NCBI RefSeq assembly: GCF_934668725.1
Contig: NZ_CAKUOF010000002.1
Location: 1 to 64,000, forward strand
Direction: 5' to 3'
DNA: 64,000 nt
Source: an uncultured Dysgonomonas sp.
Lineage (GTDB): Bacteria > Bacteroidota > Bacteroidia > Bacteroidales > Dysgonomonadaceae
The notes below the pieces were generated by a model, which saw only the letters and a program-made list of their open reading frames with translations, did no database searches and was not told the DNA's origin. Positions 1-9,441 of this stretch are shown one piece after another. Made by a program: the position numbers and the translations under genes. Within the stretch, counting starts at the first letter, position 1; the number at the start of each line of letters is the position of its first letter.

Positions 1-1
1 T

Positions 2-163
2 TGGGTGGAAGCAGGTGTAGATCATGCCAAACCCGACGGATTGAAAGATGATACTCATATGATGGATAAAGGAGCCACAAAGGTTGCTTCTTTTGTAGCC
101 GAAGGCATAAGAGATTTGAACTTGTATGGATTAAGCAAATATCTTAAAGCGGTGGAAGAGTGA
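2..163 (+). CDS. Rhamnogalacturonan acetylesterase-like SGNH hydrolase, C-terminal fragment
   Basis: Only the last 53 codons are present, and the gene begins before the window. The reading frame contains DDTHMMDKGATKVASFVAEG, which fits block V of SGNH hydrolases: Asp and His two residues apart from each other, completing the catalytic triad. The following pattern (GA-x-x-VA-x-x-VAEGI, ending in a Leu/Tyr-rich tail) is typical of CE12 rhamnogalacturonan acetylesterases, which remove acetyl groups from the RG-I backbone. The neighbouring RG-I locus supports this. The catalytic Ser block lies outside the window, so the family call rests on the C-terminus alone. Confidence 0.6.
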   Translation, partial: WVEAGVDHAKPDGLKDDTHMMDKGATKVASFVAEGIRDLNLYGLSKYLKAVEE

Positions 164-174
164 AAAATATTTTT

Positions 175-182
175 TAGCTTTG
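175..182 (+). promoter_or_regulatory. Candidate -7 promoter box (TAGCTTTG)
   Basis: The octamer matches the Bacteroidota -7 consensus TAnnTTTG and lies 36 bases before the next start codon. No clear -33 TTG is visible. It suggests that the BACON/cytolysin gene is transcribed separately from the esterase upstream. Confidence 0.4.
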
Positions 183-217
183 AATGCTTTAAGTATAAAC
201 AGTTAACCGATCTTTTT

Positions 218-1480
218 ATGAAAAACAATTTATTAATCCTTTCTATGTTTCTTTTTTTATTGTCTTCTTGCGAAGGAAATGAAGATAGTAAGCCATATGA
301 GTTTATACAATTAGCTAAAAATGAAATTAGTTTCGGTTATAAAGAAAGTAAAGATACTATAGAAATACAGACCAATACTTCTTGGGAAATAGAGAGTATC
401 CCCGAATGGCTGACTGTAAGTAAACAAAAGGGAACACAGGAAGATACAAAGGTCATTCTTTATATTCAACCGAATAGAAACGAAACAGTTCGAGAATTTG
501 ACTTGATTTTTAAGATCAAAGATAAAAAGCAAGCATTACATATCTATCAGGAGGCTAAGCCTAAACCCGAATATACTTTGCCCCGATTAGGATTTACCTC
601 TTTAATTCGTCTCGTAAGTGGAAAATATTCGGAAACCCAAGCTTTTGACTTGGAATTCGAAGCTGACAAGTTTTTTATCAATTCTTCAAATAAAGAATTA
701 ATATTTCCGGGAAGTCTGTTTTCCGGAACTTTGACCGATTATCCTAGGCTAAACGCTATATCAGGATATACCTATAATACAATTACGATGGGTATAGGGT
801 ATGGTATTAATTATTCCACAATAGAGAATTTTATCCCTTCTTATGAAGCATACCGGAAAATAGAAAAAGAGAATATAGATAAATTTACTTCCCATTCAAC
901 TTTGTCTTTAACGGCATCAAATGGAGAATATTATTATTCTCGTCGGCATTTACATTGTATAGGACTCTATGAGCTTGGTATTCCTTTGGAGAAACTCTTA
1001 AATGGAAAATCCTATAAAGAAGAACCTATGAAACATGAATATGGATTAATATATCCGGTAGCACAGACTAGGTTTGAGGCGTTTATGGATCAACCAAATC
1101 CTTCGTTGTTAATGAAAGAGCCCGATAAAGATGAATTTGCAGCTCTAAATCCTAACTATGTTACAACGGTTAATTATGGAAATAATGCTCTGCTTTTAGT
1201 TGAATCTGATTTTGATAAAGGAACTGTAAATTCGCTGAAATCAAAATTGAGCAAAAATGAATCTTTAAGTAACGATGAGATATTAAAAGCACAAGAAATA
1301 GATGCTTATTATCTTTATTTGGTTACAGTAGGAGAATTCAAAATAATAAAAGGAAACCTTATAGAAGTTATTAGACAATTAAACTCCACAGAACCGCTTA
1401 TTGTTCCGGTCTCTTTCTCTTTTTCTGACTATTACAACAATGGAGTAGGGACTGTAAAATACAAAATACATGTAGAGTAA
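218..1480 (+). CDS. Lipoprotein with BACON domain and CDC-like (thiol-activated cytolysin family) core
   Basis: The 420-residue protein has a lipoprotein signal with Cys18 (LLSSC) followed by acidic residues, suggesting surface display. Residues about 30-112 look like a BACON domain: a conserved W55, WLTVS at 64-68, and a closing YQEA. Residues 118-420 resemble the D1-D3 core of cholesterol-dependent cytolysins. LIFPGSLFSG (161-170) matches the FYPGAL region, and VAQTRFEAFMDQPNPSLL (281-298) matches the FKQIFYTVS-x-NP segment. NPNYVTTVNYGNNALLLVES (311-330) matches the canonical YISSVAYGR-x-LETTS stretch, and the VPVSFSF end matches the PISYTSVFL strand. The cholesterol-binding domain 4 with its Trp-rich undecapeptide is absent, as in CDC-like (CDCL) proteins of Bacteroidota. 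Some CDCLs form pores in other bacteria. The gene converges on the HTCS gene with a 10-base gap. The fold assignment comes from motif matching by eye, and activity is inferred. Confidence 0.72.
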   Translation: MKNNLLILSMFLFLLSSCEGNEDSKPYEFIQLAKNEISFGYKESKDTIEIQTNTSWEIESIPEWLTVSKQKGTQEDTKVILYIQPNRNETVREFDLIFKIKDKKQALHIYQEAKPKPEYTLPRLGFTSLIRLVSGKYSETQAFDLEFEADKFFINSSNKELIFPGSLFSGTLTDYPRLNAISGYTYNTITMGIGYGINYSTIENFIPSYEAYRKIEKENIDKFTSHSTLSLTASNGEYYYSRRHLHCIGLYELGIPLEKLLNGKSYKEEPMKHEYGLIYPVAQTRFEAFMDQPNPSLLMKEPDKDEFAALNPNYVTTVNYGNNALLLVESDFDKGTVNSLKSKLSKNESLSNDEILKAQEIDAYYLYLVTVGEFKIIKGNLIEVIRQLNSTEPLIVPVSFSFSDYYNNGVGTVKYKIHVE

Positions 1481-1490
1481 GCTTTCGACC

Positions 1491-4400
1491 TCAATCTTCC
1501 ACCGATTTGGGTTCTTCTTTTGGTTGACCGTATTTAGAAGGTGAACAATTGTATTGAGCTTTAAAACATTTGCTGAAATAAAAAGGATCTTCGAATCCCA
1601 CTTTATACGATATTTCGGATACCGTAAATTCTCCCGTAAGAAGCATTTCGGCAGCTTTTTTCAGTCTCTTTATCTTTATCAGTTCATTCGGTGAAAATCC
1701 TGTAATACCTTTCACTTTTTTATAGAAAATAGTCCTGCGGAGTTTCGACAGCTCGGCAAACCGATCTACAGAAAATTCACTATTGGCTATATTTTGTTCT
1801 AAAATACGATCAATCATTTCGAAAAACTCTTTGTCTTTATCCGTTGCTGTAATGAGATTGCCATCCAGTACATATTCATTTGAAAATCGTTTCTTTAACT
1901 GCTCCCGCTGCTCTATCAGTTTAAAGACTCTCGTCGTCAGGTATTTTATGCTGAACGGTTTCATGATATAGGCATCAGCACCGCTTTCGATACCTTCCAG
2001 TTGATGCTCTATAGAAGAATGTGCAGTCAGTAATATTATAGGAATATGACAAGTCTGAAACTCGTGCTTCAGTTGACGTGTCACTTCAAAGCCATCCATT
2101 TCGGGCATCATTACGTCGCAGATAATCAGGTCGGGATTGGTTTCTATTGCTTTTTGAAGCCCCTGTTTTCCATTCTCAGCAGAATCTACCATAAAATACC
2201 TGCTGAATTCATCGATAAGAAAATCGCGGATATCGTCATTGTCATCAATAATCAACATCTTGTAATTAGATAGTGTCGATTCATTTATTTCGGGTAAAGA
2301 ATCGTATGGCTGCTCTTTAGAAATCTGATTTTTGTTGTTTATGTCACTAATAATATCAGGAATAGGAGGAGTTATGAAATTTTCGCCTTTGTATACCTCT
2401 TTAGAAGTCGAAAATTCGACATTGAATATCGATCCCCCATTTGTATTGTTTTCGTACCAGATTTTACCTTTATGTGCTTCCACAAATTCTTTCACCAGAG
2501 ATAAGCCGATGCCTGTTCCCGACGATGAAAAATTAATCTGCATAAACCTGCTGAACAAAAGATGTTGTTTATCTTTATCAATGCCTATGCCATTGTCTTT
2601 AACCGAAATAGTGCAGGTCTCATTATTTTGATTGACGTTAATCGAGATTTCGATAAAGCCGTCTTTAGCTGTAAACTTAAATGCGTTTGAGAGCAGATTA
2701 TATATTATTTTGTCGACTTTTCGGCGATCAATATACATTTTCAAATATTCCGATTGAGTATTGAGTGTATAAGTAATATTCTTGCGTTCGGCAATTTCCT
2801 GAAATCCCGAATAAATCTCCTGTATAAACTCAATCAAGTCTATCTCTTCTAAATCGAGAGTTAAAACATTGTTTTGTAGTTTTCTAAACTCCAGTAATTG
2901 ATCTATCAGACGGCTTAATATATTGGAGTTCCGACCTAAAATATTGAGTTGCTTTTTGATATTATCGGGGATATCGGATTGTCCGTTCATATTTTCCATT
3001 GCCCCCTGAATAAGGGTTAAAGGAGTCCTGAATTCATGAGATATATTGGTGAAGAATCGTAATTTATGATTGGTTAGCTGTTTCTCTACCTGAACCGCAT
3101 TGTTCAGCTTTCCAAACTTGTAGATCAAACGGAAAGCAAAATACAAAGCAATGATTAATAGCAGGCTATAAAGAATATAAGCATAAGTCGATTTCCAGAA
3201 AGGAGGTGTAACCTCTACTTCTATCTGAGTGATTTTGTCGCTCCATACACCATCGCTATTGGCTCCTCTAACTTTAAATATGTATTTTCCGGCAGGTAAA
3301 TTTTTATAAGTTGCACTATTATCGTGTTTGGGAGTACTCCATTTCTTATCGTAATTTTCGAGCATATATGAGTATAGGTTCTTTTCGGGTGAACGTAATG
3401 TAAGTGATGCAAACTGTATGGTGAATGTATTTTGCTTGTAGCTTAAATTTATTTTATCAGAAAAAGAAATTGACTTATTCAAGGGGGAATTAGAGTTCCC
3501 TACTTCAGCTTTCTGATCATACAAAAAGAAGTTGGTGAAAGTTACAGGAGGTGTATTCTTTTCGGCAACAAAACTCTTCGGATTGAAAATGAGCAAACCA
3601 TCGAGACTTCCCCAAAACATATTTCCATTCATGCACTTAAGATTCGCATTTTCATTAAAGTGATTACCATATGTATTTTCCGAAAAATGGAAATTAGTAA
3701 ATGAATTGTACTTTTTATCAAACTTCGAAATACCGTTTTCGCTACTGATCCACAATTGATGATTCTCATCCTCAAGAATTCCCGAAACAATATCTCCCGA
3801 CAAACCATTGGTGGTAGTGAAAAATTCAAACATACCTTCCCCATTAATATCTCCCAGATACTTGTTAAGTCCCCCTCCGGCAGTGCCTATCCAAATTTGC
3901 CCGTCTTCATCTTCATAAATCGTTTTCACATCGTTGCTACTTAACGTGTTTTCCTTTTGAAGATTCAGTTTGTAGGCGATGAAATCCAAAGGATTAGCAA
4001 TAATATTTTCGGGTTTGAATTTAATGATTCCGTCACTCGTTCCCACCCATATAAGACCTTTGCTGTCCTGATAAATAGTGCGTATATAACGCCTGTTCCC
4101 TTCCTGATTGAATAATTGAATAAACGATGATGTACTCTTATCTTCTTTCAACAGGTTGATTCCCCCTCCGAACGAACCTACCCAAAGACGGTTTTTATTG
4201 TCTAATAAGAGAGTGAATATCGAGTTGTTACTCAGGCTGTTCGGATTAGTCGGGTCATTCTTATAATGTGCTATCTGCTTGAAAGTCTTGGTATCGAAAA
4301 GGTAAAGACCATTACCTTTTGTGCCTACCCACATTCCCGCTTTTTTGTCTTCGGTTATTGTGTAGGGATTTAAATCCTCAAAAATATGTTTAATCGTTTT

Positions 4401-5819
4401 TATTTGATGATCGTATACATACAAACTTCCATTTTTTGTACCTACCCAGATGTTGTTGTTCGAGTCTTCGTAAATTGTTTTTACGCTGTTATTCTTGCCG
4501 ATTGATATTTTATTCTCGGGTCTTATATACTGTATATCGTAATTGGGTTTTATGGCTTTTATTATACCTGCATATTCGCTGCCTAACCATAGGTTACCGA
4601 ATTTGTCTTCGGTAATCGACAGTAAATAATCGGAACTTAAGCTGTTTTCGCCCAACTTATATTTGTAATTCTGAAGGTATTCGCTTTTAGGATCATAAGA
4701 GAATAAACCGTTTCCATAGGTGGTAATCCAGATAATGTCCTTCGAATCGATAAAAACATTGTATCGCTCTTCATCTATAATATTTATGATATTCTGAGGA
4801 ATCAGTTGCAGCTTTTTTACCTCACTGCTTTGGATATTATAATACCACATATGGCCTGTATGATTGAATATCCAGATATTTTGTTCCTTATCGATGATAA
4901 ACTGTATATTTCCCCTCAGATCAGCATCTTTTGCCCATCCGGGAGTTGTATATTCGCTGTTTCGGGTATTAAAGAACTGAACGCCTGACGATCTGGTGAC
5001 TACAAGCAGCTGATCTATTTTAGTCTTAGCCATATCTGTAAGGATAGGCGATGCTTGTTGGATTATATTAGCTTCAAATATTTTTCTTTTTATATCATAA
5101 ATCAATATGCCTGCTTGCTCTGTCGAAAAATATATCTTTCCGTTCGATTCTACAGCTTTTGTCATATGATATATTGAGTGTTTATTGAAGAAGCGTTCTG
5201 TTTTATCTTCGCTGATTTTATACAATCCCGATTCACCGCCGTACCAGATTGAGCCTTTAGAGTCTTCGAACAAAAATCGTCCGTTCCTTTTATTATCAGA
5301 CGGAATATCAGTAAGAAAGCTTTTAGACGTAAAGCCTTGCTTCGTCTTTCGTATTCTTAAACAACCATTCGTATTTCCCCATAACCAGATATCGCCGTTA
5401 TTGGCTTCGTAATAATAAGTGTAGTACATTTGGCTTTTCTCCGGAATATTCTGCTGGTAATCAATAAATGATTCTGTAACGGGATCATAACAACAAAATA
5501 CATTTTTGTAGGTTTTAATCCAAAGGTATCCGTTTCTGTCTTCAAATAAGTTTTTTATCCGATGGTCTATCAGCGATTTAGGGTTTCCTATCTGCGGTTT
5601 GTAAGTCACAATCTGATATCCGTCGTATCGGTTAAGTCCATCTAAAGTTCCTGCCCAGATGAATCCTTTTTTGTCCTGCAAAATATCCCTTACCGTATTT
5701 TGAGACAGTCCGTCTTTGGTGGTTATTTGAGAAAAATGAAGCTCGCTGTTCTTCGCATTTACCGAATGTGTAATGGCAAAAAAGAGCATGCTGATACATA
5801 TGGAGATTATGTTATTCAT
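1491..5819 (-). CDS. Hybrid two-component system sensor/regulator (HTCS) of the RG-I locus
   Basis: This single-chain sensor, about 1442 residues long, is expected to bind an oligosaccharide in the periplasm and activate the adjacent PUL. In order it has a signal peptide (1-22), two blocks of ligand-binding propeller repeats (many GLIWVGT/GKLWIGT-type strands), a Y_Y_Y domain, one transmembrane helix near 876-905, and a HisKA domain with phospho-acceptor His928 in NISHEFRTPLTL. A HATPase follows (DNGIGIDKDK, GTGIGLSLVKEF), then a receiver with Asp1235 in ICDVMMPEMDG and a C-terminal AraC-type HTH (about 1335-1435). The start at 5819 (MNNIIS) is preferred because it opens directly into a signal peptide. 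An upstream in-frame start at 5915 would add 32 residues with no clear function. It is divergent from susC, the usual arrangement. Confidence 0.93.
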   Translation of the reverse strand: MNNIISICISMLFFAITHSVNAKNSELHFSQITTKDGLSQNTVRDILQDKKGFIWAGTLDGLNRYDGYQIVTYKPQIGNPKSLIDHRIKNLFEDRNGYLWIKTYKNVFCCYDPVTESFIDYQQNIPEKSQMYYTYYYEANNGDIWLWGNTNGCLRIRKTKQGFTSKSFLTDIPSDNKRNGRFLFEDSKGSIWYGGESGLYKISEDKTERFFNKHSIYHMTKAVESNGKIYFSTEQAGILIYDIKRKIFEANIIQQASPILTDMAKTKIDQLLVVTRSSGVQFFNTRNSEYTTPGWAKDADLRGNIQFIIDKEQNIWIFNHTGHMWYYNIQSSEVKKLQLIPQNIINIIDEERYNVFIDSKDIIWITTYGNGLFSYDPKSEYLQNYKYKLGENSLSSDYLLSITEDKFGNLWLGSEYAGIIKAIKPNYDIQYIRPENKISIGKNNSVKTIYEDSNNNIWVGTKNGSLYVYDHQIKTIKHIFEDLNPYTITEDKKAGMWVGTKGNGLYLFDTKTFKQIAHYKNDPTNPNSLSNNSIFTLLLDNKNRLWVGSFGGGINLLKEDKSTSSFIQLFNQEGNRRYIRTIYQDSKGLIWVGTSDGIIKFKPENIIANPLDFIAYKLNLQKENTLSSNDVKTIYEDEDGQIWIGTAGGGLNKYLGDINGEGMFEFFTTTNGLSGDIVSGILEDENHQLWISSENGISKFDKKYNSFTNFHFSENTYGNHFNENANLKCMNGNMFWGSLDGLLIFNPKSFVAEKNTPPVTFTNFFLYDQKAEVGNSNSPLNKSISFSDKINLSYKQNTFTIQFASLTLRSPEKNLYSYMLENYDKKWSTPKHDNSATYKNLPAGKYIFKVRGANSDGVWSDKITQIEVEVTPPFWKSTYAYILYSLLLIIALYFAFRLIYKFGKLNNAVQVEKQLTNHKLRFFTNISHEFRTPLTLIQGAMENMNGQSDIPDNIKKQLNILGRNSNILSRLIDQLLEFRKLQNNVLTLDLEEIDLIEFIQEIYSGFQEIAERKNITYTLNTQSEYLKMYIDRRKVDKIIYNLLSNAFKFTAKDGFIEISINVNQNNETCTISVKDNGIGIDKDKQHLLFSRFMQINFSSSGTGIGLSLVKEFVEAHKGKIWYENNTNGGSIFNVEFSTSKEVYKGENFITPPIPDIISDINNKNQISKEQPYDSLPEINESTLSNYKMLIIDDNDDIRDFLIDEFSRYFMVDSAENGKQGLQKAIETNPDLIICDVMMPEMDGFEVTRQLKHEFQTCHIPIILLTAHSSIEHQLEGIESGADAYIMKPFSIKYLTTRVFKLIEQREQLKKRFSNEYVLDGNLITATDKDKEFFEMIDRILEQNIANSEFSVDRFAELSKLRRTIFYKKVKGITGFSPNELIKIKRLKKAAEMLLTGEFTVSEISYKVGFEDPFYFSKCFKAQYNCSPSKYGQPKEEPKSVED

Positions 5820-6295
5820 AGTAAGAGGTATTTTGGATGAAGGTTTCGTATTCAAATTTAAAAGAAAAACAGACATGTAGATTAATAGTGTCAAATAATA
5901 TAGTTGAATGGACAAATTTCCATGTTTTGTTTCGTTTTATGAAGATACTTTTGATGAACCCTAAATCTATCAATCCCATGTCCATGAAACAATATGTGAG
6001 ATCCCTTCCTCAACTATTATCTGTGATACTCTTTGTCCTGTCAGTAAGCAATATTTTTGAAATGAGGTAGATTGTTATGAAATGGAGTTTTATCAAGCCC
6101 TATAAATGAGCCTAAAGTCTTATTTTCTATGCTTCTGTACAAAAATACATTTGTGTGGATAGTTGTGTAGCCTACTTTCGTCGATGATTTAATAAATATA
6201 AACACAAGAGCCATGAAAAAATAAATAAACCTTAATTCCCGATAACGAAATCGGAAGAAAAAACCTGATCTAAGAATTACTTAAATTAAAAATCC
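5820..6295. promoter_or_regulatory. Divergent control region between HTCS and susC
   Basis: This stretch of 476 bases has no convincing gene. Two -7 boxes overlap: TACATTTG on the + strand (6146-6153), facing susC, and TATTTTTG on the - strand (CAAAAATA at 6140-6147), facing the HTCS gene. Neither has a clear -33 element, as is common for activator-dependent PUL promoters. A small hairpin (CCGAT at 6239-6243, ATCGG at 6250-6254) lies in the presumed susC leader. HTCS binding sites are expected here but were not identified. Confidence 0.4.
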
Positions 6296-9200
6296 ATGAG
6301 AAATAAACTAAAAACGAATCAATGTCTTGTATTCAAAACAAGACACATGTTTTTGATGATGATCTTTTTGCTTTTGTCTACTGTTTCATATGCACAACAG
6401 AAAACGATCAAAGGATCTGTTTATGATGAAAATAACGAGCCTATAATCGGTGCTTCGGTTAGTGTAAAGGGGACTTCGGTAGGAACAATAACCGATTTGG
6501 ATGGATTATTTTCTATTCAGGCGAATACCTCGGATATTTTGGAGATTGCCTATATCGGATATGTAAAACAATCGATTGCCGTGAATGGTCAATCGCAAAT
6601 AAAAGTGATATTAAAAGAGGATGCCAAACTGCTCGATGAGGTAGTTGTAGTAGGTTATGGCATTATGAAAAAAAGCGATGTTACAGGGGCAATGGTAAAT
6701 GTAAGCTCCGAAGAGATAAAAAAACTTCCTGTTACAAATGCTTTACAAGCTATGCAGGGACGTGCAGCAGGTGTGGATATAACTTCCAACGAGCGTCCGG
6801 GAGAACTGGGTAAAATACTTATTCGTGGTAGCCGCTCTTTGAATGCAAGTAATTCGCCTCTTTATGTCGTAGATGGAATTCCCCTTGCATCGGGTGGCAT
6901 CGAAGCACTGAATCCTCTCGATATAGAGTCAATAGATGTGCTCAAAGATGCTTCCGCAACAGCCGTATTCGGGTCGAAGGGAGCCAATGGTGTTGTTTTG
7001 GTTACGACTAAAAGAGGGAAAAGCGGTAAGATGAGCTTGGATTATTCGGGAATTGTAACTATCGAAAACATGTATGACCGTACAAAGATGATGAATTCGC
7101 GGCAATATGTAGAATTTCGTCGCGATGCTTTTCGCCGCGCAGCGAAAAATACGTATCCCGAAATTCCTACCATTGAAGCTGATAAAGCCATATTCGGACA
7201 AGACCCCATTGCATGGGCAAATATCGAAAAAGGATGGGCTAACGGAACTTACGATGGTAGCCTCGTTCCTACTACCGATTGGACGGATATGGTGCTGAGA
7301 ACGGGACTGACTCACGAGCATACATTGAGTGCAAGTGGCGGTACCGATAAAATGAGAACCCACACTTCTTTTGGATACCTCAATCAGGAAGGAACTCAGA
7401 AGGGACAAGATTTTGAGCGTTATAATGCTAAAATAAGTACAGATATAAATCCGACCAAGTGGTTTTCGTTAGGAGCTTCTATTACAGGAACGTGGAGTGT
7501 ACAAAACTATGGTTACTCAACATCTAATGCAACCGGTCCCGGAAACTTGTATTTTGCTGCCCAGGCTATGTTACCTTACGCAGTTCCATTTGATGAAAAC
7601 GGTAACCGTATCAATATGCCGGGTGGTGATGTGAATATTTTAAACCCGATAGGAGACGATAAATATGTGATAAACGAACGTACAACGTTACGTACTTTGG
7701 GAAGTTTCTATGCTGAAATTAAGTTTATGGAAGGATTGCGTTATCGTATAAATTTCGGTCCCGATTTTTATAATTTCAGAAACGGGCGTTTTATGGATGA
7801 AAGATCCTCTAACAGAGGTGCAGGAGAACCCGGCTCTACCAATTATGCCCAATTGAATAAAACGCAACGACTATCGTGGACATTGGATAACTTAATCTAT
7901 TATGATAAAACATTTAATAAAGAACATAATTTGGGAATAACCTTGTTACAAAGTTCTTCTAAGTTTCGCGAAGAGACTTCTTCTATGACAGCCAGTAATC
8001 TACCTTGGAATAGTCAGTTATGGAATCAGTTGAATTCGGTTAGTGCTCTCGATGCATTCGGGTCGGGTTTGGTCGAAACTCAATTGTTGTCCTATATGGC
8101 TCGTGCCAATTATAGTTTTAACAGTAAATATATGCTGACAGCATCGGCTCGTTGGGATGGAGCATCTCAGTTGGCTGAAGGTAATAAATGGGACTTTTTC
8201 CCATCGGCTGCCATTGGCTGGCGTTTGGATGAAGAACAATTCCTTAAAAACCAGACATGGATCAATCAAATGAAACTGCGTTTAGGTGTTGGCTCTACAG
8301 GTAACTCTGCGATCTCTGCTTATCAGACCAAAGGAGGAATAGAAACTCTTTATTATACATGGGGAGCCTTAGTTGCTCCGGGCTATGTGCAGTCTGACCC
8401 TTCCATGAAAGATCCTATTGTTATGCCTGACAAAAATCTAGGCTGGGAACGTACTACTCAGTGGAATATCGGACTCGATTTTGGCTTCTTTAATAACCGG
8501 CTTACCGGTAATTTAGACCTTTATACATCTACTACCAGCGATTTGCTGATGCAAAGAGACATTCCATCCGTAACAGGATATACGCGTGTATGGACAAATA
8601 TAGGTAAGACTTCTAATAAGGGGATTGACTTAACATTGAACTCGGTAAATATCGAAACCAAAGATTTTTCTTGGTCTACAAACTTGAATTTCTCGGCGAA
8701 TAAAGATAAAATAGTAGAGTTGGCAAATGGAAAAGAAGACATCCTTGCTAACAACTGGTTTATTGGGCAACGTTTAGGTGTTTTTTATGACTATGAGAAA
8801 GATAGAATCTGGCAAAATACGCCTGAAGACTTAGCCGAAATGGCAAAATTTAATGCAAACGGGCATGCTTTCAAACCCGGTAGTATAAAGGTTGTAGATC
8901 AGAATGGCGATTACAAGATTGATGCCAATAACGACCGTAAGATTGTTGGACAAAGGAATCCGAGTTGGACGGCAGGTTTGGTTAATACATTTACTTATAA
9001 AAACTGGGAGTTATCACTCTTTATTTTCTCCCGCTGGAATTTTACTATGGAAACAGGAGCTGAAGCTTTACAAGGACGGTTTGCTCAACGTTTGGTCGAT
9101 TATTGGACGCCAACCAACCCGACCAATGATTATCCCGCTCCTAATTACGACAGAGCCTCGGGAGATGAGTTCAAAAGTTCGATGAATTATCAGGACGGTT

Positions 9201-9403
9201 CGTTTATCAAACTGCGTAATATTTCATTAGGATATCTATTTCCAAAACAAACCTTATCAAACTTAGGAGTAACTAATCTGAAGTTGTTTGCGCAATTCAG
9301 AAATCCGGGATTGTTATACTCTAAAATTGATTGGATTGATCCCGATTTAGGTGGGTCTACTTTTAATAGAGGAATAATCTTCGGTGTGAATATTGGATTC
9401 TAA
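6296..9403 (+). CDS. SusC-like TonB-dependent outer-membrane transporter (RG-I PUL)
   Basis: The 1035-residue protein has a signal peptide ending near residue 34 (STVSYAQQ), a carboxypeptidase-regulatory-like domain at about 38-112 (GSVYDENNEPIIGASVSVKG, GTITDLDG), and a TonB box region with DEVVVVGYG. A plug domain follows (AMQGRAAGVDI, SPLYVVDGIP, DVLKDASATAVFG, GANGVVLVTTK), then a large beta-barrel ending in Phe (GVNIGF). It forms the energy-driven import channel, lidded by the SusD protein encoded 38 bases downstream. The enzymes in the same run indicate rhamnogalacturonan oligosaccharides as cargo, but that specificity is inferred from context. An internal Met at residue 18 would also give a good signal peptide. 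Confidence 0.95.
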   Translation: MRNKLKTNQCLVFKTRHMFLMMIFLLLSTVSYAQQKTIKGSVYDENNEPIIGASVSVKGTSVGTITDLDGLFSIQANTSDILEIAYIGYVKQSIAVNGQSQIKVILKEDAKLLDEVVVVGYGIMKKSDVTGAMVNVSSEEIKKLPVTNALQAMQGRAAGVDITSNERPGELGKILIRGSRSLNASNSPLYVVDGIPLASGGIEALNPLDIESIDVLKDASATAVFGSKGANGVVLVTTKRGKSGKMSLDYSGIVTIENMYDRTKMMNSRQYVEFRRDAFRRAAKNTYPEIPTIEADKAIFGQDPIAWANIEKGWANGTYDGSLVPTTDWTDMVLRTGLTHEHTLSASGGTDKMRTHTSFGYLNQEGTQKGQDFERYNAKISTDINPTKWFSLGASITGTWSVQNYGYSTSNATGPGNLYFAAQAMLPYAVPFDENGNRINMPGGDVNILNPIGDDKYVINERTTLRTLGSFYAEIKFMEGLRYRINFGPDFYNFRNGRFMDERSSNRGAGEPGSTNYAQLNKTQRLSWTLDNLIYYDKTFNKEHNLGITLLQSSSKFREETSSMTASNLPWNSQLWNQLNSVSALDAFGSGLVETQLLSYMARANYSFNSKYMLTASARWDGASQLAEGNKWDFFPSAAIGWRLDEEQFLKNQTWINQMKLRLGVGSTGNSAISAYQTKGGIETLYYTWGALVAPGYVQSDPSMKDPIVMPDKNLGWERTTQWNIGLDFGFFNNRLTGNLDLYTSTTSDLLMQRDIPSVTGYTRVWTNIGKTSNKGIDLTLNSVNIETKDFSWSTNLNFSANKDKIVELANGKEDILANNWFIGQRLGVFYDYEKDRIWQNTPEDLAEMAKFNANGHAFKPGSIKVVDQNGDYKIDANNDRKIVGQRNPSWTAGLVNTFTYKNWELSLFIFSRWNFTMETGAEALQGRFAQRLVDYWTPTNPTNDYPAPNYDRASGDEFKSSMNYQDGSFIKLRNISLGYLFPKQTLSNLGVTNLKLFAQFRNPGLLYSKIDWIDPDLGGSTFNRGIIFGVNIGF

Positions 9404-9441
9404 AACAAAAATTACTTCGGTTTACTTTAAAAGAGAATAAC

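Noticed and set aside
6929..7408. 159-codon open frame on the - strand inside susC
   Set aside because: It lies wholly within a clear SusC gene in another frame, has no recognised domain and no promoter or spacing that suggests a gene.
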